Positions 24,675-31,654 of a DNA stretch of 64,000 bases are shown here, one piece after another. Position numbers and translations under genes: made by a program. The notes below the pieces were generated by a model that had not been told where the DNA came from, made no database searches, and was given only the letters and a program-made list of their open reading frames with translations. Where the stretch lies: positions 1 to 64,000 of the IMG/VR virus record IMGVR_UViG_3300047494_000229, one strand, 5' to 3'. Origin of the DNA: a virus. Each line of letters opens with the position of its first letter. The stretch's first letter is position 1.

Positions 24675-24723
24675 TGTACTTACAAATAACATATTTGTAT
24701 TTACATGGGTATGCACAAAAGTT

Positions 24724-24750
24724 AACCCGCCTCATTAGGGGCGGGTTTTC
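24724..24750 (+). terminator. intrinsic terminator after the HTH gene
   Basis: AACCCGCC pairs with GGCGGGTT around an 8-nt loop and is followed by TTC...TTTG. It is GC-rich and correctly oriented for the rightward HTH gene. Confidence 0.75.
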
Positions 24751-24810
24751 CTTTGTTAAGCAGGTTTAGTAATTCAGTATGGGTTTGCCTGAGAGATTCG
24801 TTTTCCTCTC

Positions 24811-25083
24811 TCAGGCGGCTAATTCCCCCAATAGTTGAATATTTTCGCCTCCCAGTTTTTCTTTAACCACAGCCAAATCTCCTTCAACAACCGCTAGGCG
24901 TTTAGACATTTCTAATATTTCTGAGTCTGAATCTTTTGATTCTCCCTCAGAGTGCAAATATTCATTGATGAACTGCTTTAGTACGCCAGTGATTGTCTTG
25001 CCCTCTAATTTTAAGCGATCGCCGAATGCCTCCCTGATTTCTGGATCGATCTCAAAAGTTATAAAAGTCCGTTGTTTGGACAT
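24811..25083 (-). CDS. ribbon-helix-helix protein with coiled-coil tail
   Basis: 90 residues. Residues 5-42 (RTFITFEIDPEIREAFGDRL, then KLEGKTITGVLKQFINEYLH) match a CopG/ParG-like ribbon-helix-helix: strand, helix A, GKTIT turn, helix B. Residues 55-80 are a short coiled coil (MSKRLAVVEGDLAVVKEKLG). Such proteins autoregulate or serve as partition-site adaptors on plasmids. It is divergent from the 66-aa gene. The shared region holds TGTACA repeats that are a likely operator. A 9-bp hairpin (24788-24815) overlaps its stop codon. Confidence 0.65.
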   Translation of the reverse strand: MSKQRTFITFEIDPEIREAFGDRLKLEGKTITGVLKQFINEYLHSEGESKDSDSEILEMSKRLAVVEGDLAVVKEKLGGENIQLLGELAA

Positions 25084-25130
25084 AGGTTTAGGTTTTTATC
25101 GCTTTACATCATTAATCTATCTTTTATTGC

Positions 25131-25179
25131 TGTACATCGCAATACCGTATTGACAGTGTACAGTAAATTATGTACAGTA
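25131..25179. promoter_or_regulatory. TGTACA repeats and promoter-like boxes
   Basis: TGTACAGTA occurs at 25157-25165 and 25171-25179 (14-bp pitch), with another TGTACA at 25131. TTGACA at 25150-25155 is followed after 17 bp by TACAGT, a fair -35/-10 pair for the rightward gene. The repeats overlap both boxes, so a repressor bound here, probably the ribbon-helix-helix protein, would block it. Confidence 0.55.
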
Positions 25180-25217
25180 GATACATACACCAAAAGGGTG
25201 ATCGCCCCACAAAAGCC

Positions 25218-25418
25218 ATGACACAAGTAATTAATCAAGAAACCGTTGAACTTTTAGCTTTTGAAGAAAATCTGCAACTGAGCAATGGATGCTCAGAGTA
25301 TCTATTACAAACTGGCGCAAAGCTATACCCGCGCCAGGGAATTAAACCTTGGCGAATTGTAGGGTATACCGCTACAGATGTTCGGTATTACATTGATCGC
25401 TATGAGTTGGATGCCTAG
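25218..25418 (+). CDS. hypothetical protein, 66 aa
   Basis: Start taken at ATG 25218 (MTQVINQETVELLAFEENLQ); upstream codons in the frame include a HIP1-like site and look non-coding. The rest (LSNGCSEYLLQTGAKLYPRQ, then WRIVGYTATDVRYYIDRYEL) is unrecognised, with a plausible small alpha/beta fold. It may be controlled by the TGTACA repeats. A HIP1 hairpin terminator follows ~60 bp after the stop. Confidence 0.5.
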   Translation: MTQVINQETVELLAFEENLQLSNGCSEYLLQTGAKLYPRQGIKPWRIVGYTATDVRYYIDRYELDA

Positions 25419-25480
25419 CAGTGGTCTTTTGAGTGGGTTACTCTCACTCAATTGACAACTCTTTGTTGTCACACCTATCA

Positions 25481-25521
25481 AAAGAGCGATCGCCCCCTGC
25501 CAAGAGTAGCGATCGCTCTTT
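25481..25521 (+). terminator. hairpin made of two HIP1 sites
   Basis: AAAGAGCGATCGC pairs with GCGATCGCTCTTT over 13 bp with a 15-nt loop, followed by AAAC. It sits between the 66-aa gene and the phosphoesterase gene. Confidence 0.55.
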
Positions 25522-25545
25522 AAACACCACAACGGGTACTTAAAC

Positions 25546-26955
25546 ATGACATATCCAGCTTACACCCGCATTCAGTTAGAGTCCAAGAAATTAGTTGAGT
25601 TGAAGGCGATCGCCCTGCAACTCCATGCCGCTCCACTTAGCAATAAGCGCGTTACTGGCAATTGGGTAGAGGCAATTCTTGCCGCTCAACCTCAGCAAGT
25701 AAAGATGGCTGAGGTTGAGCAAGCTGATGATTACTTGTTCCACGATGACCCTCAACCAGTTAACTTACCTGAAGTTGGAGATTCACACTTCATAGGCGAT
25801 TACCTACTGCGCTGCATTCAGGTTGGTGGCGAGTACGTCACAGTATGGGATGTTCTACTAAATGCAAGTCTTTCGATGGGCGAAATTCGCATGGGCTGGG
25901 ATTGCCTCTGGAGCCATACATTGACCCTTGCTACATTCGCTACGCCACAAGAAGCGGTTGTTGATTTGCATGAATCAGCATTGGAATTTGCAAATTCCAA
26001 TGCTCCATATGATCAAAATTTAGAAGAAGAATGTTTTTCTGAGTATCCTGATCTTGCAAACGAACGAGAAAACGCAATGACGAAAATTATTTACCATCAA
26101 ACAAAGCCAGGAACAGACTGCCCAGATGGCATCGCCTCAGCTTGGGTGTGTCATAAAGCTTTTCTAGATGCCGATATCGAAGGGTGTGTGCATCAGGGTG
26201 AGCTACCTGATGTTAGCGGGTATGATCGCCTAGTAATTGTTGATTTTTCTTTCTCTGCCCAAATTTTGGAAGAGTGGGCAAAAACTAAAAAAGTGATCGT
26301 GATTGATCACCACAAAACAGCAATGAACGACTTATCTCAATTAAGCGATCACGTACTTCAAAAATTTGATATGGGTGAGTGCGGGGCAACTTTAGCTTGG
26401 AAGTATTTCTTCCCGAATGAGCCAATCCCCTCATTTTTAAGTTACGTCAAAGACCGCGATTTGTGGAATTTTGATTTACCTTTTTCGGAGGAGATTCACG
26501 AGGCGATCGCCTCCCTCAAATATCAGGCATATGCTGATATTGACAAGCAAAAACGCACTTTTGCAATCTTTGACATGATTGCGGATATGAGTGCAGAACA
26601 GTTACAAACGGTGTTTGCACCTTGGGGATATCAATTATTAAAGCCCAAGCGCGAACGGATCGCCGAATTAGCGGTATCTGCTAGCCAACAACTTTTAGAT
26701 GGCCACAAAATCATAGTGGTGGAAGTGCCAGAAAAAGAAGGGCGACTCATCAGCGATTTGTGTAGTTATCTATATAGAAATAATCCCGAATCTGCCTTTG
26801 TAGTGGCTTATTACTACTCGGAATCAGATATTAATTTGAGCTTCCGCAGCGACAAAAAAGGCAGCAATTTTGATGTATCAGCGATCGCCAAAAGCCTGGG
26901 AGGCGGCGGACATCACAACGCAGCAGGTGCATTAGTCCAAGTATTGCCTTGGTAA
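25546..26955 (+). CDS. DHH/DHHA1 phosphoesterase fused to an N-terminal SAP-like region
   Basis: 469 residues. Residues ~178-469 are a DHH phosphoesterase: KPGTDCPDGIASAWVCHKAF (PDGIAS motif), LVIVDFSFS, VIVIDHHKTA (DHH), GATLAWKYFF, VKDRDLWNFD and a C-terminal DHHA1 part with SLGGGGHHNAAGALVQ. All metal-binding residues appear intact. The family includes nano-RNases and c-di-NMP hydrolases. Residues ~1-50 resemble a SAP-like nucleic-acid-binding segment common in cyanobacteria (LVELKAIALQLHAAPLSNKR). Residues 60-175 are unassigned. An ATG at codon 178 marks where a stand-alone DHH gene would start, so this may be a fusion. Confidence 0.8.
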   Translation: MTYPAYTRIQLESKKLVELKAIALQLHAAPLSNKRVTGNWVEAILAAQPQQVKMAEVEQADDYLFHDDPQPVNLPEVGDSHFIGDYLLRCIQVGGEYVTVWDVLLNASLSMGEIRMGWDCLWSHTLTLATFATPQEAVVDLHESALEFANSNAPYDQNLEEECFSEYPDLANERENAMTKIIYHQTKPGTDCPDGIASAWVCHKAFLDADIEGCVHQGELPDVSGYDRLVIVDFSFSAQILEEWAKTKKVIVIDHHKTAMNDLSQLSDHVLQKFDMGECGATLAWKYFFPNEPIPSFLSYVKDRDLWNFDLPFSEEIHEAIASLKYQAYADIDKQKRTFAIFDMIADMSAEQLQTVFAPWGYQLLKPKRERIAELAVSASQQLLDGHKIIVVEVPEKEGRLISDLCSYLYRNNPESAFVVAYYYSESDINLSFRSDKKGSNFDVSAIAKSLGGGGHHNAAGALVQVLPW

Positions 26956-27047
26956 TGTCTTGGTAAAGTTCAGTGGCTGGGTGCGATCGCCATCAAAATC
27001 CGCACGCTTAAATTAACACAGGAAAAGGAAAAAACAAGGAAAAAACA

Positions 27048-27437
27048 ATGATCGTAAATTTGACACCTCACGCCATAAACATTTTGGCTAAAGAATCTTG
27101 CGTAAATTTAAAACAAGATCCCAAAACAAGGCAATGGGTTGCAGATGAAGCAACTCCAATTCGGACAATTGAAAGCTCTGGAGTTGCTAGAGTATCCGTT
27201 TCTAGTAGTTATGGGGAACCCCTAGAAGGGATTCCCACCCAAGTTCCAGTCTATGGGGAGATAGAAGGACTCCCCGATTATAAAGAGGGAACTTCATACA
27301 TTGTTTCGCTGCTAACCGTTAGTGCAGCGAAAGCCGGAGAACGTACCACAGAAGACTTATTTACTCCTGGGGTAATAGTTAGGAGTGCTGCAAATCAGTC
27401 CCTAATTTTGGGGTGTTTTGATTTAAATCGGCAGTAG
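27048..27437 (+). CDS. conserved 'NLTPHxI' hypothetical protein, 129 aa
   Basis: It starts MIVNLTPHAINILAKESC and continues IRTIESSGVARVSVSSSYGE and IPTQVPVYGEIEGLPDYKEG, then TSYIVSLLTVSAAKAG and a closing TPGVIVRSA. I recognise this order (NLTPH, PSG.ARV, YG...GLP, YIVS, PG..VR) from an uncharacterised family spread over phages and plasmids. It is probably an all-beta protein; no role is known to me. It lies between the DHH and HD hydrolase genes, both rightward, with a good ribosome-site-like AGGAAAAAACA leader. Confidence 0.6.
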   Translation: MIVNLTPHAINILAKESCVNLKQDPKTRQWVADEATPIRTIESSGVARVSVSSSYGEPLEGIPTQVPVYGEIEGLPDYKEGTSYIVSLLTVSAAKAGERTTEDLFTPGVIVRSAANQSLILGCFDLNRQ

Positions 27438-27453
27438 AGAGTTCCAAAAATAG

Positions 27454-27485
27454 TTGAATCGCAAAGTGAGTACTATGCGATTCAA
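27454..27485. promoter_or_regulatory. inverted repeat over the HD-hydrolase leader
   Basis: TTGAATCGCA pairs with TGCGATTCAA (10 bp, 12-nt loop) directly before the preferred ATG of the next gene and over two alternative starts (TTG 27454, ATG 27475). It could limit translation or end transcripts from the gene before. Confidence 0.5.
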
Positions 27486-27489
27486 CACG

Positions 27490-28056
27490 ATGACCACAGA
27501 AACGAAGATAACACCAATGGCAAAATTTACCGACACTCCAATACTTACCGATCGCTTCTCTCAAGCTCTAGTTTTTGCAAGCCAAGCGCATTCTCATCAA
27601 GTTCGTAAGGGTAATAGAGAAGTGCCTTACGTTTCTCACCTGTTGGCTGTAGCCTCTTTAGTTTTGGAATCTGGAGGGGATGAAGATGAGGCGATCGCCG
27701 CCCTACTCCACGATGCGATTGAAGATATCCAAATTCATCCTGCATTAATTGATCAGAAGTTTGGTTGTTTTGTTCTTGGGTTTGTCCAAGAACTAACCGA
27801 AGACAAGTCTTTGCCTAAGCCAGAACGCAAAGCCGCTTATGTTAAGTCAATTCTTTCAATGTCGGAATCGGCGCTGAGAATCAGTATCGCCGACAAGCTC
27901 CACAATATCCGATGCTACAGCATAAACCCTCAATTGTGGGGGCAAGAGCAACATGAATTTTATGGAGCCTTGCTCGACAATTACGAACAACGCGAACTCG
28001 AAGGCGTTGAAGAACAACTAGTTGAGATGAATTTGCTGTTTGAGCAATTATCTTGA
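27490..28056 (+). CDS. RelA/SpoT-type HD hydrolase (Mesh1-like)
   Basis: 188 residues from ATG 27490. The HD motifs are clear: QAHSHQVRKGNREVPYVSHL (H..R..G..YVSH), AALLHDAIEDIQIHP (HD...ED) and ISIADKLHNIRCYS (the 'ADKLHN' metal/substrate helix). The protein has no synthetase, TGS or ACT domain, so it is a small alarmone-hydrolase type enzyme. It could remove (p)ppGpp and prevent the host stringent response, or act on a related nucleotide. Alternative starts at 27454, 27475 and 27517 are possible. A hairpin precedes it and a HIP1 hairpin follows at 28.1 kb. Confidence 0.75.
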   Translation: MTTETKITPMAKFTDTPILTDRFSQALVFASQAHSHQVRKGNREVPYVSHLLAVASLVLESGGDEDEAIAALLHDAIEDIQIHPALIDQKFGCFVLGFVQELTEDKSLPKPERKAAYVKSILSMSESALRISIADKLHNIRCYSINPQLWGQEQHEFYGALLDNYEQRELEGVEEQLVEMNLLFEQLS

Positions 28057-28107
28057 ATCAAGTTTTAGACAACTGCTCAATGTAGTTGATTACCTCACAA
28101 AATTAAG

Positions 28108-28142
28108 AGCGATCGCCTGCCCCGTCAAGAACGGCGATCGCT
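28108..28142. terminator. hairpin made of two HIP1 sites
   Basis: AGCGATCGCC pairs with GGCGATCGCT over 10 bp with a 15-nt loop, ~50 bp after the HD hydrolase stop. T-runs are weak, so the termination role is inferred from the position. Confidence 0.45.
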
Positions 28143-28172
28143 TGTCCACCCTATAAACAAAAAGTGAACACT

Positions 28173-28385
28173 ATGAAGTATACATCTCTAGCTACAGTTA
28201 TTTTATTGGTTGTATCGTCAACACCAGTACTTGCTGATTACACACCTCCGAATAACGGTGGGCCCGATTGCAATCCCTGCTTAGGGAGTGGTACGAGGTT
28301 TGTTGACAAGCCCAGTAAAACAGAAATGCACGAAATTGATTGCAAGCATCGTGGTTACGATCGCCGTAATTGCCCAAGTCTTTAG
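28173..28385 (+). CDS. small secreted Cys-containing protein, 70 aa
   Basis: From ATG 28173 the protein begins MKYTSLATVILLVVSSTPVL-ADY, a clean signal peptide with cleavage expected after ALA-like VLAD. The mature ~48 residues contain four Cys (GGPDCNPCLGSG, IDCKHRG, RRNCPSL) and could be disulfide-linked outside the cell. A GTG three codons upstream is an alternative start. No family recognised; an export-directed phage cargo protein is one possibility. Confidence 0.55.
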   Translation: MKYTSLATVILLVVSSTPVLADYTPPNNGGPDCNPCLGSGTRFVDKPSKTEMHEIDCKHRGYDRRNCPSL

Positions 28386-28414
28386 GGAATAAGGCAGCCT
28401 AGATAAAATATATT

Positions 28415-28439
28415 GTAGGGGCGATCGCCCCTACTTTCT
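28415..28439 (+). terminator. HIP1-centred palindromic terminator
   Basis: GTAGGGGCGATCGCCCCTAC is a perfect 20-bp palindrome followed by TTTCTT, placed between the small secreted gene and the Rad52-like gene. Confidence 0.6.
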
Positions 28440-28440
28440 T

Positions 28441-29160
28441 ATGATCACAGAAAATATCAGAGACGAATTGCGGCGCATTCATGTTGAACTCAAAAAACCT
28501 TTCCCTGCGAACTTACACGAGTTCAGAGAGTTACCTGGCGGTAAAAAATGGGTATTTCTGCGATGGCAGACTATCCGTGAAAGGTTGGATGAAGTTGCCC
28601 CAGAGTGGATATCTGATTATTCAGAAGTTCAGTATCTTAATAATGATGCCATTTGTCGATGCGGCATCACAATATTAGGAATTCGGAAAGAGGCGATCGC
28701 TTCTGTTCCAATCTCAATTACTAGCAGTGGTGGTAAAGAAATGAGTCGCGGTAGTGCAGCCGATAGGCTAGCAGCGGAAGCATTGAAGAATACCGCAGAG
28801 GCTTGGGGCGTAGGGCGGTATCTAGACGATCAAGTTTTCACCATCCGTTACCTTTGGGATCGGATGCACGAACTTGATGACGCGGCGTGTGGAGAGGTTC
28901 GCCGTCTTTCCGAGCAGTACAAACTTGGGATAAAAGCTGCTACTAAACCAGCTTCACTGGTTAAACCTCAAGCTCCCAGAATTGACCGAAATTCTCTGAT
29001 GGCTCAAAGTGATTGCCTGATTGCTGGACTGTTATGGACTCCGGCTCAAGGCAAAGAATACCTTGAGAAAAATTATGGGAAGGGGGGGCGATCGCTCCTA
29101 ACTGATGCAGAATTATTAGATTTTATTGGCAAGCTTCAAAGGATGGGTGCTAGTGTCTAA
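28441..29160 (+). CDS. Rad52/DdrA-like single-strand annealing protein
   Basis: 239 residues. The N-terminal ~150 residues carry the Rad52/22-type core: KKWVFLRWQTIRERLDEVAP, WISDYSEVQYLNNDAICRCG-ITILG, and RGSAADRLAAEALKNTAEAW-GVGRYL. The ALK..A...GVGRYL helix is the family hallmark. The C-terminal ~60 residues form a helical tail (ECLIAGLLWTPAQGKEYLEK-type). Phage proteins of this type anneal single strands during recombination and replication. It precedes a small conserved gene and the C5 methyltransferase; the next gene starts inside its last codons, so a common message is likely. Confidence 0.75.
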   Translation: MITENIRDELRRIHVELKKPFPANLHEFRELPGGKKWVFLRWQTIRERLDEVAPEWISDYSEVQYLNNDAICRCGITILGIRKEAIASVPISITSSGGKEMSRGSAADRLAAEALKNTAEAWGVGRYLDDQVFTIRYLWDRMHELDDAACGEVRRLSEQYKLGIKAATKPASLVKPQAPRIDRNSLMAQSDCLIAGLLWTPAQGKEYLEKNYGKGGRSLLTDAELLDFIGKLQRMGASV

Positions 29161-29419
29161 AATTATTCCATTTAGTAACGCTACTGATTATCAATGTTGG
29201 CTCTATGCCAACTGCGAAAAATGCAAAAAATACCACGAGGATTTAGACGAACACGGCTACTCAAAATGTGAAATTGAAGGGGCGATCGTCTTGTCTAGTT
29301 GTGGAGAAGGTTTAACTGAAGAGATGGTTCAAAGAATGGGCGGCGTGCAGTCTGAGCAATGCCTACAAGATTACAATTTTTTTTCAACGGAAGTGTACAG
29401 AATTAGAGCCAGTAAATAA
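29153..29419 (+). CDS. conserved phage hypothetical protein with Cys pair, 88 aa
   Basis: Start taken at GTG 29153 inside the end of the Rad52-like gene. The product (V/M)SKIIPFSNATDYQCWLYAN, then CEKCKKYHEDLDEHGYSKCE and IEGAIVLSSCGEGLTEEMVQ-RMGG, matches a small family common in phages: F.NGT....W...NC..C, then C.IE.A. The three conserved Cys suggest zinc. The role is unknown. Its stop overlaps the start of the 54-aa gene by one base (TAATG). Confidence 0.55.
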   Translation: MSKIIPFSNATDYQCWLYANCEKCKKYHEDLDEHGYSKCEIEGAIVLSSCGEGLTEEMVQRMGGVQSEQCLQDYNFFSTEVYRIRASK

Positions 29420-29583
29420 TGAGTGAAATTAACTTATTTGGAGTCGAAATAAGGACTAATAGAAAAGTCAAAATTCTTTCTAAAAATAGCTTTCTGTATT
29501 TTGTTGCATACGTGAACGAACTCAATCAAGAAATTCACCCTAATGCAATCGCTTGGGTATCTCATGCAAGTATCAACTTTTAA
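29419..29583 (+). CDS. small protein, 54 aa
   Basis: Read by hand: ATG 29419 to TAA 29583. The product (MSEINLFGVEIRTNRKVKIL, then SKNSFLYFVAYVNELNQEIH) has good protein character. Its ATG overlaps the preceding stop by one base, and its end overlaps the methyltransferase start by 20 bp, so it is probably coupled to both. No family recognised. Confidence 0.5.
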   Translation: MSEINLFGVEIRTNRKVKILSKNSFLYFVAYVNELNQEIHPNAIAWVSHASINF

Positions 29584-30613
29584 AATTGGCTCCATTGCCT
29601 CTGGTATGGGGATGCATCTGCACGGGTTAAAAAAGATTGGTGGGGTTCCCGTGTGGGCGATTGAATGCGATGAGGCGATCACCCGTTGTTACCAGCAAAA
29701 CCATCCAGAGTCCCGCATTATTTGTAATAAAGTCCAAGATGTGGCGATTGATGATTTAGAAGATATCGATTGCCTCACAGTTACACTCAGCTGTAAAAAT
29801 GCCTCAATTAGTCGAGGTGCTGATTGGGGTGAGACTGAGCAAGATACAGCAGCAGCAACGGCAGCGGCGAATATTCTTCGGGGTAAGCTACCAAAGTTCT
29901 TTTTGCTAGAAAATGTCTGGAGATATCGCACATTTGAATCTTTCCGCATTTTCAAGTCTGCACTGGCTGAATGCGGCTACTATTTCCGTTACTACAAACT
30001 TAATTGCAAAGATTGGGGCGTGGCCCAATCACGCGATCGCCTCTATGGAGTTGGCGTAAGACACGGAGCATTTTGGGACATCACTGAGCCTTCACTTCCT
30101 ATCTTGGGATGGTATGAGGCGATCGCTGATATGATTCCAGAATTGCCTCTTGTCAAGCTTGCACCTTGGCAGATAAAGAAGTTTCCATGTCTGGACTCTA
30201 CTTGTTTAATCCCCGACCATTCCAACTGGACAAGCCTTGTTTCTGTTGCTCAACCTGCACTAACGGTAAGAGCGGGGCATCAATCATTCAAAGCATTGAT
30301 TAAACACGCTGGGGGCGGTCGGGACAATGATCGCCTCTACCACTCTGACGAACCATCATTTACGATTCGGGCGCTAGGAAGAAGCGCAGATCACCATTCA
30401 AAATTGGCGGATGCGATTATAGGGGATAGAGTCGTTGCAGTCACTCCCCGCGCTTGTCTACGCTTCTTTGGGGACAAGGAAACAGCAGATAGTATTTGGT
30501 TGCCTCCTACCAAGTCACTGGCTATGGAGGTAGTGGGGAATGGGGCATCATGGGTGATGTTTGAGGCATTGGGGCGATCGCTATTTTCGACCCCAAACTG
30601 TCGGGGTACGTAG
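29564..30613 (+). CDS. C5-cytosine DNA methyltransferase with variant motif IV
   Basis: 349 residues from ATG 29564; an ATG seven codons upstream is possible. Motifs in order: motif I KIGSIASGMGMHLHGLKKIG; the motif II region WAIECDE; motif IV LTVTLSCKNASISRG, in which the usual PCQ is SCK; motif VI FLLENVWRY; motif VIII GVAQSRDRLYGVGV; and motif X VVGNGASWVMFEAL. A target recognition region lies at ~200-290 (ALTVRAGHQSFKALIKHAGG). The catalytic Cys is kept, so activity is plausible despite the missing Pro. No restriction partner is seen nearby, so it is likely an orphan anti-restriction or regulatory enzyme. Confidence 0.8.
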   Translation: MQVSTFKIGSIASGMGMHLHGLKKIGGVPVWAIECDEAITRCYQQNHPESRIICNKVQDVAIDDLEDIDCLTVTLSCKNASISRGADWGETEQDTAAATAAANILRGKLPKFFLLENVWRYRTFESFRIFKSALAECGYYFRYYKLNCKDWGVAQSRDRLYGVGVRHGAFWDITEPSLPILGWYEAIADMIPELPLVKLAPWQIKKFPCLDSTCLIPDHSNWTSLVSVAQPALTVRAGHQSFKALIKHAGGGRDNDRLYHSDEPSFTIRALGRSADHHSKLADAIIGDRVVAVTPRACLRFFGDKETADSIWLPPTKSLAMEVVGNGASWVMFEALGRSLFSTPNCRGT

Positions 30614-30760
30614 TTTCCATTACTCACGATCCAGAATACGAACTGGGCTTAGTTTTGAACGATTGAAGAATTACACTGAATCGATCACTCTTCTAGATAA
30701 TTGGTGGCTAATTTATTCAATTGAGGAAAAATTTACGCCGAATTTGTAAGTGTGACAGTT

Positions 30761-30993
30761 ATTGTGCCACTTTCTCTACTAGATATCTTGCAAATAATCT
30801 CAGTTAGATATATAGTAGATATATACCGAAGAGGAGAGCAAACAAATGAACATCACAATCACAGCACAAAAGCCAGTAAGCGAATTTTTAAAAGTAGCAC
30901 AAGAGCTAGTTACTGAAGTTCAAGAATGGGCAAAAGTTTTGTGGGTGCGGGTTCTTGGTTGTCGTCCTCAATTTGTAAGTAAAAAGGTAATTA
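30761..30993 (+). repeat. 233-bp duplication, copy A (promoter plus first 48 codons)
   Basis: Starts ATTGTGCCACTTTCTC and ends AAAAAGGTAATTA. Copy B at 31655-31887 has the same length without gaps. The non-coding first 85 bp differ at one base (GAGAGC/GAGGGC), whereas the coding part differs at about twenty positions. Confidence 0.9.
30788..30836 (+). promoter_or_regulatory. sigma-70-like promoter and ribosome site, copy A
   Basis: TTGCAA (30788-30793), 17 bp, TATAGT (30811-30816), then GAGGAG at 30831-30836, 9 nt before the ATG. AGATATATA is directly repeated over the -10 region and may be an operator. Confidence 0.65.
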
Positions 30994-31301
30994 AAAATCA
31001 AATGACACCCTTTCCCTTTGAACAACTCAAACAAGAAGTCGTCTCACGCTTCAATGAAGCTGCCTGGCAGCATTTATTGGAATGGTCAACTGAACTGACA
31101 GAGAAAAATGATAATTGGTTCCTTTCTAAAATTGCGCCATCTGGTCGCCTAGAATTCCGAGCTTTTTACGAGCGTCTGCAAGCGCTTGAAGTGGCAGTGG
31201 CGACAAACGATCATACCAAAGAAAAAGCCTTTCGGCTTTCTGTTATCACCCCTGAAGAAATGGTGGCACGCAAGGCACGCGCTGCTATGTTTTTACCCTA
31301 G
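30846..31301 (+). CDS. chimeric protein: shared N-terminal module A plus C-terminal part
   Basis: 151 residues. Residues 1-48 (MNITITAQKPVSEFLKVAQE, then LVTEVQEWAKVLWVRVLGCR, PQFVSKKVI) are shared with the gene at 31740. The remainder starts just after the duplication boundary with an internal ATG (MTPFPFEQLKQEVVSRFNEA) and is unlike the other gene. It looks helical (WQHLLEWSTELTEKNDNWFL) and contains an SRLEFRAFYERLQALEVAV-type segment. The two-part build suggests a reused promoter-and-leader cassette placed before different genes. No function known. Confidence 0.6.
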   Translation: MNITITAQKPVSEFLKVAQELVTEVQEWAKVLWVRVLGCRPQFVSKKVIKNQMTPFPFEQLKQEVVSRFNEAAWQHLLEWSTELTEKNDNWFLSKIAPSGRLEFRAFYERLQALEVAVATNDHTKEKAFRLSVITPEEMVARKARAAMFLP

Positions 31302-31453
31302 TGAATACTGAAAAATCCTGGCAGGAGATAGAATCCTGCCCCGAACAAATACCTGATTTGTTTCAGTCCCAAAAAGAGCAAGATGCTTGGTTTGATTCTG
31401 AGGTTGAGCCAAGCCTAAAAATAGAAGAAATTAAGGAGGAAGAAAAAGAATGA
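31301..31453 (+). CDS. acidic small protein, 50 aa
   Basis: Read by hand: GTG 31301 (overlaps the previous TAG by one base) to TGA 31453. The product is strongly acidic (WQEIESCPEQIPDLFQSQKE, then QDAWFDSEVEPSLKIEEIKE-EEKE). Its 3' end includes AAGGAGG, which serves as ribosome site for the next gene, whose ATG overlaps the stop (ATGA). No family recognised. Confidence 0.5.
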   Translation: MNTEKSWQEIESCPEQIPDLFQSQKEQDAWFDSEVEPSLKIEEIKEEEKE

Positions 31454-31653
31454 AAACTTACGGATTTTGTTACGTTCCTAATCGCGGCTATTGGGTTGGA
31501 GGATTTGGTGAAAATGCTGAATTTGCTCCACGCATTGAGGGTGCAGGGATGTTTGCATTAGATTCTCCATCACTAAAAAAAGCCATCAATGATTTTGGTG
31601 GCAAGCTTGAAAAACTTTCATTTAACCAGCCAATGCAAGCGCAATGTAATTAA
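31450..31653 (+). CDS. small protein, 67 aa
   Basis: MKTYGFCYVPNRGYWVGGFG then ENAEFAPRIEGAGMFALDSP: a Gly/aromatic-rich small protein of unknown family, with a strong ribosome site AAGGAGG 10 nt upstream inside the acidic 50-aa gene. It ends two bases before copy B of the duplication, so the A unit comprises three coupled genes. Confidence 0.5.
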   Translation: MKTYGFCYVPNRGYWVGGFGENAEFAPRIEGAGMFALDSPSLKKAINDFGGKLEKLSFNQPMQAQCN

Positions 31654-31654
31654 A

